NCBI GenBank assembly: GCA_027069135.1
Contig: JALXFE010000527.1
Coordinates: 1-38,225 of the forward strand
Length of the DNA stretch: 38,225 nt
Origin: Thermoanaerobaculia bacterium
GTDB lineage: Bacteria > Acidobacteriota > Thermoanaerobaculia > Multivoradales > JAHZIX01
Direction of reading: 5' to 3'
Below are positions 25,269-33,396 of the stretch, in pieces. A model generated the notes under the pieces. The model worked only from the letters and a program-made list of their open reading frames with translations. It was not told the DNA's origin and made no database searches. Within the stretch, counting starts at the first letter, position 1; the number at the start of each line of letters is the position of its first letter. Made by a program: the position numbers and the translations under genes.

Positions 25269-25507
25269 AGTCTACTCGAGAGCGGAGACCTCGAAGTTCT
25301 TGAATGCTACTCATTACCGCCCCTTTCCCGGGATCAACAGCCCATTAGGACACCACCCTGGCTTCCGCGCTCTCCCTTCGATGGCGAGGGGCAGAGGTGT
25401 ACAGCGCTCCTGACCTAAGGTAGGCTCGTACCCTGGTCGAGGGCTCGATACGGGAGGGCGGTGATGCGCCGAAGAGTCCGGTTTCTTTAAAAATGAGGTC
25501 AAGTCAG

Positions 25508-25762
25508 ATGGAAAATCCAGAGGCAGGTCTTTTAGACAGGATCAAGGTCAATCCGTCCGTGCTTGTGGGGAAGCCCACCGTCCGTGGATTGAGGATCAGC
25601 GTCGAGCAGGTGCTGCGGGCGCTTTCGGCCGGAGTACCAAGGGCCGAGCTGCTAGCGCAGTACCCGGAGCTCGAGGGCGAAGATATCCAAGCCGTGCTGG
25701 CTTACGCTGCGGAGCGTGTCGCAGCAGAGCAAGTGTTTCCGGTCCTGCAAACGGGGACCTGA
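25508..25762 (+). CDS. DUF433 (VapB45-like) antitoxin
   Basis: The 84-residue product matches DUF433 along its length: LLDRIKVNPSVLVGKPTVRGLRISVEQVLRALSAGVPRAELLAQYPELEGEDIQAVLAYAAERV. These small helix-turn-helix proteins usually neutralise a PIN-like DUF5615 toxin encoded immediately downstream. ATG 25508 has an AGGT about ten bases before it; ATG 25493 is an alternative. The expected toxin is present only as a stub. Confidence 0.85.
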   Translation: MENPEAGLLDRIKVNPSVLVGKPTVRGLRISVEQVLRALSAGVPRAELLAQYPELEGEDIQAVLAYAAERVAAEQVFPVLQTGT

Positions 25763-25765
25763 TGT

Positions 25766-25815
25766 CTTGAAGGTCATCGTCGATGTGGGCGTGGGGATGG
25801 CGGTGGAGACATTGA
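25766..25815 (+). pseudogene. Remnant of a DUF5615 PIN-like toxin
   Basis: Directly after the DUF433 gene a TTG-started frame reads LKVIVDVGVGMAVETL, matching the first strand of DUF5615 toxins (VDxGVG..VE). The similarity then stops abruptly, and the frame continues as unrelated Leu/Ala/Pro-rich sequence to 25958. The rest of the toxin appears to be lost by a rearrangement near 25815. Confidence 0.55.
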
Positions 25816-26280
25816 CTCTGCCTTGGCATGCGTGGACCGCTCGAGGGCTGCGGCTGCCAGCTGCCAGCTGCCGGATCCGTGGATCGGAGCTACCGGCAGC
25901 TTCAGGGACGAAGGATTGGTCTTTCTGCAGCCCTTCGATGGAAGCGGCGTACCATTGAGCAGCGCCTCGCGGCCCTCCTTCGCCGAGCCCTGATAGGTGA
26001 GATCCGGCAGCCTGGAGATTTCTTCATCCTTCCCGTGCCTTGAAACAGCGCTGGCGAAACTCCCGATGGCTTCGTGGCCCAGTTCGCGCAGCCGAGAATC
26101 GTGGGCCTTTTGCAGGTCCAGGAGGACCAATAGGGCGGCCTCGTCGCCCCACTGGGTAATGCCGTCGAGGGCCGATCTGGCGAGGTCCAGGTTGCCACCG
26201 TCGAGGAAGGGTTCGATGGCGGGCAACGCCTCAATCTGAACCCCAATAGACTGTGATGGGTAAAGAAAAGGTGTCTCCAA
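25774..26280 (-). CDS. Doubtful HEAT-like protein fragment
   Basis: A 168-codon minus-strand frame contains a convincing helical-repeat stretch (IEALPAIEPFLDGGNLDLARSALDGITQWGDEAALLVLLDLQKAHDSRLRELGHEAI), then a low-complexity tail that runs antisense to the toxin remnant. It overlaps the start of the membrane-protein gene on the other strand. A truncated remnant of a HEAT/Armadillo-like gene fits better than an intact gene. Confidence 0.3.
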   Translation of the reverse strand: METPFLYPSQSIGVQIEALPAIEPFLDGGNLDLARSALDGITQWGDEAALLVLLDLQKAHDSRLRELGHEAIGSFASAVSRHGKDEEISRLPDLTYQGSAKEGREALLNGTPLPSKGCRKTNPSSLKLPVAPIHGSGSWQLAAAALERSTHAKAESMSPPPSPRPHRR

Positions 26281-27131
26281 TCAAGCGTCTTCTGGGCTGG
26301 GCCCTGGTCCTAGCCTCCATGGTCATCGGTGTTTCCGTCGCTTTTTGGCTGGTGGGCCCCGGGGAATCTACTACCGGGCCCGAGATCACCGATGAACAGG
26401 GGAGTTGTTTTCTTATCGCTCTTTGGGTGGCGGGAGTCGGGTCGCTGGTCGTCGGCTCTATAGCTTGGATGGTTACCTACGCCCTCAACGGTCTGGTCTT
26501 CGAGTTTGGGCCTCCGGTGTGGGGCAGCTTTCGGCGAAGAATCTGGTTCTCGAACATTCTCGTCGTCAGCTGTCTGGTGATCGGATCTGGGCTTTGCGTC
26601 ACGGCTACCGCCAGCCCACTCATGACGGCGGCGGGGTTCGGCGCGACCGCTTCTTTTCTGGTGCCATCTCTGGGGGTCATTCTCACCCTTCAACTACTCT
26701 CTACGGCCTTCAATCTCTGGGCGCCTTTGGAAACGAGGGTGGTCGCCAAATCGATGGCGGCCAAAGGAGTGGTCCGTCCCGGGGAAGCTGCTTGGATCCT
26801 CGGAGTCTCCGATGCCACTAAGAGTGCGCTACGGACATTTTTCTCGCCCGAGAGGGACGTGGGCTTCTTGTCTTTCGAGGCGGACGAGTGGGTCTTTCGG
26901 GGCGAGAAGGAGGCGTTGCGAGCTGCGCGAGAGAGCACGAAAATTTTTCGGGAAGCCGATGCCGGGAATGTGGCGGGACTCTTCGGTATCGCTCACGTCG
27001 TCCTGCGCTACACCGCTGACGGTGAGGACCAAGCAATCCGGCTGCATCCCCTGGGGGTACTGACGATCTGGCGCTACCGGCGGCGGTGCGACTCAATGGA
27101 GACGGAGCTGGGCGGCTGGTTCACCCCTTAG
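26256..27131 (+). CDS. Hypothetical four-helix membrane protein
   Basis: I do not recognise this protein of about 291 residues. It has four or more hydrophobic helices in its first 165 residues (LLGWALVLASMVIGVSVAFWLV, IALWVAGVGSLVVGSIAWMV, FSNILVVSCLVIGSGLC, LVPSLGVILTLQLLSTAFNLW). A soluble C-terminal domain of about 120 residues follows. The helix spacing suggests a sensor or carrier rather than an enzyme. ATG 26256 is chosen; GTG 26253 is adjacent, and no ribosome-binding site is obvious. Confidence 0.6.
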   Translation: MGKEKVSPIKRLLGWALVLASMVIGVSVAFWLVGPGESTTGPEITDEQGSCFLIALWVAGVGSLVVGSIAWMVTYALNGLVFEFGPPVWGSFRRRIWFSNILVVSCLVIGSGLCVTATASPLMTAAGFGATASFLVPSLGVILTLQLLSTAFNLWAPLETRVVAKSMAAKGVVRPGEAAWILGVSDATKSALRTFFSPERDVGFLSFEADEWVFRGEKEALRAARESTKIFREADAGNVAGLFGIAHVVLRYTADGEDQAIRLHPLGVLTIWRYRRRCDSMETELGGWFTP

Positions 27132-27456
27132 ATTCTCCTCTCCGCCTTGCTGTGCGGCAGATCCAACAGCCTTCGAGGCATCGCCCTTTCGCCTCGCCGA
27201 GGTACGTCCGTGAAAAAGGCTCAGCCCCGGCTTCCCCAACGTGCAAGCCAAGTGATGCGCTCCAGCGCAACTCATTATTTGTTGGAGCCCGCTCTGTACG
27301 AGTCGACGCCGCACACGTCCCCAAGCCTCAGACCCACCCGTGGACCCTCGGAGTCTGACCCCGAGGCGGGGACGGCTGCTCGCGGCGCGGCCCTGCTCGA
27401 TGTTGTTGTCGATTCCGGTACCGATCCGCGGGCGATGGATCTGGAGGGTTTCGGTC
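27132..27456. other. Gene-free stretch upstream of the endonuclease gene
   Basis: No gene, convincing promoter or stable hairpin was recognised. The GC-rich frames through this segment have no ribosome-binding sites. Confidence 0.5.
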
Positions 27457-30400
27457 ATGAAAGTACTCTCTACCCGCCCTAGGGTATTTCGTCTTTACCA
27501 TAAGCAATGCCTGGCAGCGGTCGTGCTCTTTGGCCCGGCGGCGGCATTGTTGGCGCAGGCTCCGGCGGATTATTACGACACCGTCGACAGCAGTAGCGCG
27601 GCGGCCTTGCGGACCACCCTTCATGAGGTCATCGACGACCACACCCGCTTCCCTTATACCGCCAGCACCACCGATACCTGGGACATTCTCAACTTGGCGG
27701 ACGAGGACCCCAACAATCCGGCAAATATCCTCGACGTCTATCGCAACGCCAGCTACACCAAGATTCCAGGAGGGGTCGGTGCCTACAACCGGGAGCATAC
27801 GTGGCCCAAGTCCTATGGTTTTCCCAACGACGGTTCCACCAACTACCCCTACACCGACTGTCATCATCTCTTCACCGCCGATTCCGGGTACAACAGCTCC
27901 CGGAGCAACAAGCCTTACCGCTTCTGCAACGCCGGTTGTTCGGAGAAGACCACCCTCTTCAACGACGGTCGGGGCGGGGGCTCCGGGGTCTATCCAGGAA
28001 ATTCCAGCTGGACGACCGGTGCTTTCGCTACCGGCACGTGGGAGACCTGGAGCGGCCGGCGAGGGGATGTGGCCCGGGCGCTCTTCTACATGGATATACG
28101 CTACGAGGGTGGAACCCACGGTATCACGGCGTGGCGGAGCCGGACCTTGGGCTCACCGACGACGAAACCCTCATCGATGCCTTCAAGACCGGCTCAAACG
28201 AGCCCATGGCCTTCATGGGGATCCTTTCGGATCTACTCATCTGGCATGATCAGGATCCGGTGGACAGCCTCGAGACCTGGCGCAACGACGTCGTCTTCAG
28301 CTTCCAGGGCAACCGCAATCCGTTCATCGACCATCCGGAATGGGTGCGCTGCATTTTTGCCGACGAATGCTCCTTCGACAGCGTGCCGCCGGCGGCGCCC
28401 CAGAGCTTGATCGCTTCCGATTTGAACGGCGGCGCCGAACTCTCCTGGTTGTCCAACAGCGAGCCGGATTTGGCAGGCTACAACGTCTCCCGGTCCACTA
28501 CGGTGGGTGGCCCCTACGGCCTCGTGTACGCCGCTCTGGTCACCGGCACTACCTACACCGATCTGGGCCTGGTCAACGGCACGACCTACTTCTACGTCGT
28601 CGTCGCCGCCGATACTTCTAACAACGAGAGTGCTTTGAGCAACGAGGCTTCGGCGACGCCGGACGGTGGCCTACCGGACATCACCCCTCCCGGGGCTCCT
28701 ACCGGGGTCGGGGCCACCCCCGGCGACGGCCAACTCCAGCTCTCCTGGAATGCCAACGGTGAGCTGGATCTGGCGGGCTACAACGCGTACCGGTCCACCA
28801 CATCGGGAACCGGGTTCGTGAAGATCAACATCGCCCTGCTGACCTCCACGAGCCTTCTCGATACCGCCTTGACCAACGGCACGACCTATTTCTACGTGGT
28901 GACGGCGGTGGATACCTTCGGCAACGAGAGCCTGGACAGCACGGAGGTCTCCGGCACTCCAGCGGCCCCGGGGGTCGGTGGCATCCTGCTCAGCGAGGTG
29001 CTCTACGATGTCAGCAGTGGAGACGATGGTTTCGAGTGGGTGGAGCTTTTCAACAGCGGTGCCGGCTCGGTGGATCTTTCCGGCTACAGCCTTGGCATCG
29101 GGGGGACGACCTACATCACCAGCGTCGTTCAATTGGCCGGAATCATCGCCCCGGGACAAGCCTTTGTTGTGGGTGGTCCGACCAGCGGTGCCACCAACGG
29201 CAATCCGTCCTTCGATCTGGTGGTGAATTTCTCGCCGGATTTCCAGAACAGCGGTACGACGGCGGACGGCGTCGCCCTCTTCGATGTTCCTGCCGGCCTG
29301 GTGACCGGTTCCACGGTACCGGTGGACGCGGTGGTCTACGGCGGTTCCAACGCCAACGGCCTGATCGACGAGACCGGGGTGGCCAACGCTCCGGAGGTGG
29401 GGGACGCGTCCGCCGGATCCTCTATCGAACGGATCGACCTGGCCGGATCCTGGCAAGTCCAGGGCACCCCGACCCCCAATGCTTCATCTCTGGGAAGTGT
29501 TTCGAACACGGCGCCGACGGTGACGATCACAGCACCGGCGAATGGCTCCACGTTCAACGTTGGGGACTCGGTGACCTTCAGCGGCACGGCGACGGACGGG
29601 GAAGACGGCACGATCTCGGCTTCCTTGAGTTGGAGCTCGAGCCTGGACGGCGCCTGAGGCACCGGGGCGAGCTTCTCGACAGCGGTTCTTACTGTCGGTA
29701 GCCACACGATCACGGCGTCGGTGACCGATTCCGGTGGGCTTTCGGGCTCGGATTCGATCTCGGTCAGCGTCCAGGCGCCGGTCAGCTTCGGCGTCATCTT
29801 GAGTGAGGTCTTCTACGATCCCGCGAGTACTGACGACGGCCTGGAGTGGGTCGAGATCTTCAACGCCGGCTCGACGGCGGTGGATCTTTCCGGCTTCAGT
29901 CTCGGCAACGGCGGCGCCGCCTACACCGCCAGCTTGGTACAGCTCGCGGGTATCCTGGCCCCGGGCCAGATCTATGTGGTGGGCGGGGCTACCAGCAACG
30001 CCTCCAACGGCAATCCGACCTTCGATCAGGTCTTCAACTTCAACCCGGATTTTCAAAACAGCGGCACGACCGCCGACGGGGTGGCCCTGTTCAATGTTGC
30101 CGCTGGTCTGGTGACCAGTGCCACGGTGCCGATCGATGCGGTGGTCTACGGCGGCTCGAACACAAACGGCCTCATCGACGAGACCGGCACGGCCAACATT
30201 CCGGAAGTGGGAGATGCCCCCTCCGGTTCGTCCATCGAGCGCCTCGACCTGGCCGGTAGCTGGCAGGCCCAGGGGATTCCCTCACCGAATACCTCACCGC
30301 TCGGGGGCTTTTCGAATACGGCCCCGGTCGTGACGATCACCGCCCCGGCGGACGGTTCGTCATCGACCACCGGCGATGCCGTGACCTTCGCCGGCACGGC

Positions 30401-30896
30401 GACGGATGCGGAAGATGGAGCCATCTCGGCTTCCCTCACCTGGAACTCGAACCTGGATGGTGCCCTCGGCAGCGGTGCGAGTTTTTCTACCAGCGCCCTG
30501 ACGGTGGGGACCCACACGGTGACCGCCAGCGTCTCCGATTCGGGTGGGCTTTCGGGGATGGATTCCATCACTGTCACGGTAACGGGCGGCGCCACTCCCT
30601 TGACCGTCACTTTCACCTCCATCGGTGCCGAGGACGGCTGGGTGCGGGAGTCCAGCGAGACCAGCGGCGTCGGCGGCGCCCGCAGCTCCACCGGCAAGGG
30701 TTCGAGACCCATCCGGCCGGGGGACGGCAAGAATGATCGGCAGTACAAGAGCATCCTGTCTTTCGACACCTCGTCCATTCCGACCGGCGCCACGGTTACG
30801 GCGGCGACCCTGCGGCTGCGGCGGGGCACGGTCCGCGGGACCAACCCCTTCACCATCCTGGGGAGCTGTGTCGTCGACGTCCGGAGCGAAGAATGA
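27457..30896 (+). pseudogene. Secreted endonuclease I with FnIII and lamin-tail domains, frameshifted, nonsense-mutated and 3'-truncated
   Basis: From ATG 27457 the protein has a signal peptide (cleavage near LLAQA) and an endonuclease I His-Me-finger nuclease core (NREHTWPKSYGF, YTDCHHLFTADSGYNSSRSNKPY). Two fibronectin type III domains (about 28380-28965), two lamin-tail plus Ig-like units (28978-29784 and 29791-30591) and the start of a DNRLRE-type domain (from about 30603) follow. Three lesions are seen: a one-base loss near 28128 (ATCACG|GGCGTG restores the frame), TGA at 29655-29657 where the second unit has Leu, and an abrupt end at 30896 before the last domain is complete. It would have been an extracellular nuclease attached to surfaces or DNA. 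Confidence 0.8.
28978..30591 (+). repeat. Tandem duplication of a lamin-tail plus Ig-like module, about 810 bp each
   Basis: 28978-29784 and 29791-30591 align along their whole length at protein and DNA level, for example FQNSGTTADGVALF, YGGSN.NGLIDETG and SVSDSGGLSG-like segments. This is an internal duplication within the endonuclease gene. Confidence 0.75.
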
Positions 30897-31111
30897 CCAG
30901 CCATTTCCCACCGTCGCCGTAGAAGTCTTAGCGGAAGAGTGTCTTCCCGTTTGACGACTGAGGGTCATCTGAGCAAGGAGCCCACGAGATGCGGGTGATT
31001 TCAGAGCCAAAACTGGAGCCCCTTGCTTTTGGGATAGACTCGTCCCGAGTTGGCCGATGAACCGATCAACTAGACGAGAAGGTATGCCAGAAGGGAGTTT
31101 GCTGCAGGAGT

Positions 31112-32053
31112 TCAGGGCGGCCCATGAGCCCTGACGAAGGGCCGGCCCGGTGGAAAGCACCCTTCCGGGAACGGGACATCGAGCTTCCCGCTTCGGAGCA
31201 TCTCGGAGGCGGACCGGTAGGCCTGAAGAAAGATTCGATAGGCTTCAATGTATCTCTTGCGAATACCTCGACTCGCCGCGTGAACGATGGGTAGCCGGCT
31301 TTTCTTGGCGGTGTCCGGTTGGTGGCGGGGATCTTGGCGGAGAACCGCTTGCTGACCGAGGGGGCAGGTCCCTTGCTCGAGGTGCCGAGCCGCCGTCGCC
31401 TCTTCAATTTCTTGAACCAAGTCAGAAATGCGGCTCAGATACTCCTCCGGTGAAAGGTCCTCCCAGCAGGGTATTTGGGAGATCTTGAGTTCGATCTCTT
31501 CTTCAAAGTCGATGGGCCGTACCTTTCCTTGGTTCCTCTTCCGTCGGCGAGCTTCATAGAGAGCTGTGCGGTCGATCCATTTGCCCTTTGGATTTCGGCC
31601 GGAGAGCAGGATTGAAGCCGCATGAACCCCTGGCCAGTCCCGGGGCCGAGCCACAAGCCCCTCTTTGCAGCCCTGCTCCAAGACGTAGCGGAGCATCTTG
31701 ACCTGGGAGGCTTCGTCGTTGGCGACGATCGACGAAGAGAAGGGCTGGCCCCAGAATTTCCCTTCCCATCCGTGGAGTCTCCCGATCTCCCGAGCGATAT
31801 TGCCGTCGACAAAGTGCATGAATTTGGCCTGATGCTCAGCGTCTCGGAACCAGACCAGGAGGTGCCCGTGGTTGGATAGAAACGCGGGTGCAAAGACCCG
31901 GACATCGTATTTTCTCTGGGCCTTGGCCAAGACTCCGAGGATCAACTGGTTGACCCTCTCGGAGGGCCTAAGTAGGAATCGTGCTTGGATACATCGGATA
32001 GAGACGAGGACCATCTCTCCGGGCGACGGGACATAGCGTGGTGAATTTGACAT
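31112..32053 (-). CDS. REP-associated tyrosine transposase-like protein (Y1_Tnp, IS200-like)
   Basis: The 313-residue protein has the HUH motif in FLSNHGHLLVWF (about 60-70) and a helix RYVLEQGCKEGLVARPRDWPG (about 125), where the Tyr is the expected nucleophile and the tail resembles the NPV(R)AGLV motif. ARFLLRPSERVNQLILGVLAKAQ is typical of the solo, chromosomal RAYT-like group. It lacks a TnpB partner. Two diverged hairpin repeats lie 46-132 bp upstream of its start. It lies about 215 bp beyond the truncated end of the endonuclease gene and may have caused the truncation. Confidence 0.82.
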   Translation of the reverse strand: MSNSPRYVPSPGEMVLVSIRCIQARFLLRPSERVNQLILGVLAKAQRKYDVRVFAPAFLSNHGHLLVWFRDAEHQAKFMHFVDGNIAREIGRLHGWEGKFWGQPFSSSIVANDEASQVKMLRYVLEQGCKEGLVARPRDWPGVHAASILLSGRNPKGKWIDRTALYEARRRKRNQGKVRPIDFEEEIELKISQIPCWEDLSPEEYLSRISDLVQEIEEATAARHLEQGTCPLGQQAVLRQDPRHQPDTAKKSRLPIVHAASRGIRKRYIEAYRIFLQAYRSASEMLRSGKLDVPFPEGCFPPGRPFVRAHGPP

Positions 32054-32098
32054 CTCATCTATATAGGACGCAGAAGGTGAGAGTCATCTTGCACGGGC

Positions 32099-32185
32099 GG
32101 TCAAAGACTCTCTATGAGATTTGGGCATGGGACTTGGGTGGGAAGTCTGATTTCGGGAGGTCAAGGATCCTCCATGGGATTTGGG
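32099..32185. repeat. Two 27-bp REP-like repeats, 60 bp apart, upstream of the Y1 transposase
   Basis: Copies at 32099-32125 and 32159-32185 share 22 of 27 bases, starting GGTCAA and ending GATTTGGG. Each can fold with a small stem, and one difference is a compensated pair (T-A in the first copy, C-G in the second), which supports selection for the hairpin. They resemble REP sequences mobilised by such transposases. Confidence 0.5.
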
Positions 32186-32202
32186 TGGGAACTCTAATTC
32201 GC

Positions 32203-33396
32203 TCAGAACGAAAGGAGCTGCAGATTCAGGCTCCGTTCGACGAACCAAACGAGGGCGATGGTGGCGACCAGAACGGAGCCCAGAACGACGACTCCGTGGC
32301 GGTAGAGGCGGGTGTTGCGCAGTAGATAGGCCAGGGGCAGGAAGGCGGTGACAATGGCTAGTTGCCCGGTCTCGACGCCCAGGTTGAAGCCGGCGAGAGC
32401 TCGGGCCAGGGCGCCGTCCGGCAAGCCGAGGTCTCGGAGCACGGTGGCAAAGCCGAAGCCGTGAATCAGGCCGAGGAGGAAAGCTGCCCGCCAGGGTTTC
32501 TCACCGAAGATGGGGAAGAGGTTGTTGAGCGCCGCCAACATCACCGTGGCCGCGATGGTGGCCTCTATCCAGCGGGAGGGTAGGGAGACCCAGCCGAGGG
32601 CCGCTACAGCGAGGGTGACGGAATGGGCGACGGTGAAAGCGGTGACGACACCGGCGACCCGGACCAGGATCTTTCGAAACCCGCCGACGGGGCGCCAGGA
32701 CCGTCCCTCCCGCCGGAGCACCGCCGGCAGCAGCAGGGCCAGCAGGAAGAGGATGTGGTCGTAGCCGATCCAGATATGCCAGACCCCTTGGCGCCAATAG
32801 CTGGCCAGCTGCCTCCAGGGGCCAATGCCGTCAGTGCCAGTGCCGTCAGTGCCAGTGCCGTCAGTGCCAAGATGAGCCGTCGGCGCGGCCGGGGATAGAA
32901 CCAGGGTCGTCTCCGAAGCCCCGTTCCGGACCCGGAGGAGGCCCCGATGGGTTGGGTCGAGATCGAAGAAGAGCCGGTAGTCGACGGCCACCGTGCCGAC
33001 CCTCCGAGGGCAGTCGAACTCGAACTCGAGGACGCTGTAGGCGCCATCGCTGTGACGATCCACCAGCTGCCGGCGGGGGGTGGCCACGCAGTCCACGCCG
33101 TCCCGGGTAACCCTCAGATGGGCTAAGGCGAAGGCGGCGATGTTTTGGTGTTGCTGCTGCAGCTCTCCCCAGGAGATCGCGCCGTCGAGGTCGCTGTCGA
33201 GGCCCAGGGCGTACTCCAGGTCACGCAGCGCAATGTCCCACCGGCCGCGGATTGGCCCGGTGTCAACGGAGAGGGTCAGGTAGCTATCGCTGGGTTTGTG
33301 GGCGTGGGCCGCGCGGGGCATCGAGGCCATCGAGATCAGGACCAGGAGGGAGACGAGGACTCGGTTCGCGGGGCTCTTGGATTTCTGGGGGCTCAT
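32203..33396 (-). CDS. HupE/UreJ_2-family membrane protein
   Basis: This 397-residue protein has a signal-like N-terminus (VLVSLLVLISMASMPRAAHAHKPSDSYL) and a periplasmic beta-rich domain including an EF-hand-like DSDLDGAISWGEL segment. The C-terminal HupE/UreJ_2 part has about six helices with the His motifs IWIGYDHILFLLALLLP and LLGLIHGFGFATVLRDLGLP, which bind metal in related proteins. A TDGTG triplet repeat separates the parts. ATG 33396 overlaps the TPR gene stop (ATGA). A metal transport or insertion role is family knowledge; the metal is not evident. Confidence 0.85.
   Translation of the reverse strand: MSPQKSKSPANRVLVSLLVLISMASMPRAAHAHKPSDSYLTLSVDTGPIRGRWDIALRDLEYALGLDSDLDGAISWGELQQQHQNIAAFALAHLRVTRDGVDCVATPRRQLVDRHSDGAYSVLEFEFDCPRRVGTVAVDYRLFFDLDPTHRGLLRVRNGASETTLVLSPAAPTAHLGTDGTGTDGTGTDGIGPWRQLASYWRQGVWHIWIGYDHILFLLALLLPAVLRREGRSWRPVGGFRKILVRVAGVVTAFTVAHSVTLAVAALGWVSLPSRWIEATIAATVMLAALNNLFPIFGEKPWRAAFLLGLIHGFGFATVLRDLGLPDGALARALAGFNLGVETGQLAIVTAFLPLAYLLRNTRLYRHGVVVLGSVLVATIALVWFVERSLNLQLLSF
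32826..32870. repeat. 15-bp minisatellite (three units) within the HupE-like gene
   Basis: TGCCGTCAGTGCCAG is repeated in tandem at 32826-32840, 32841-32855 and 32856-32870 (last base changed). It encodes repeated TDGTG in a linker, so unit-number changes would keep the frame. Confidence 0.85.

Noticed and set aside
27265-27300. Possible integron attC site (CAAC...GTTG around 27268-27286)
   Set aside because: The flanking bases do not fit the RYYYAAC/GTTRRRY consensus, and no integrase is near.
29655-29657. Selenocysteine or recoded TGA in the endonuclease protein
   Set aside because: The duplicate module has Leu at the same place, there is no SECIS-like hairpin I can see, and the gene carries other lesions.
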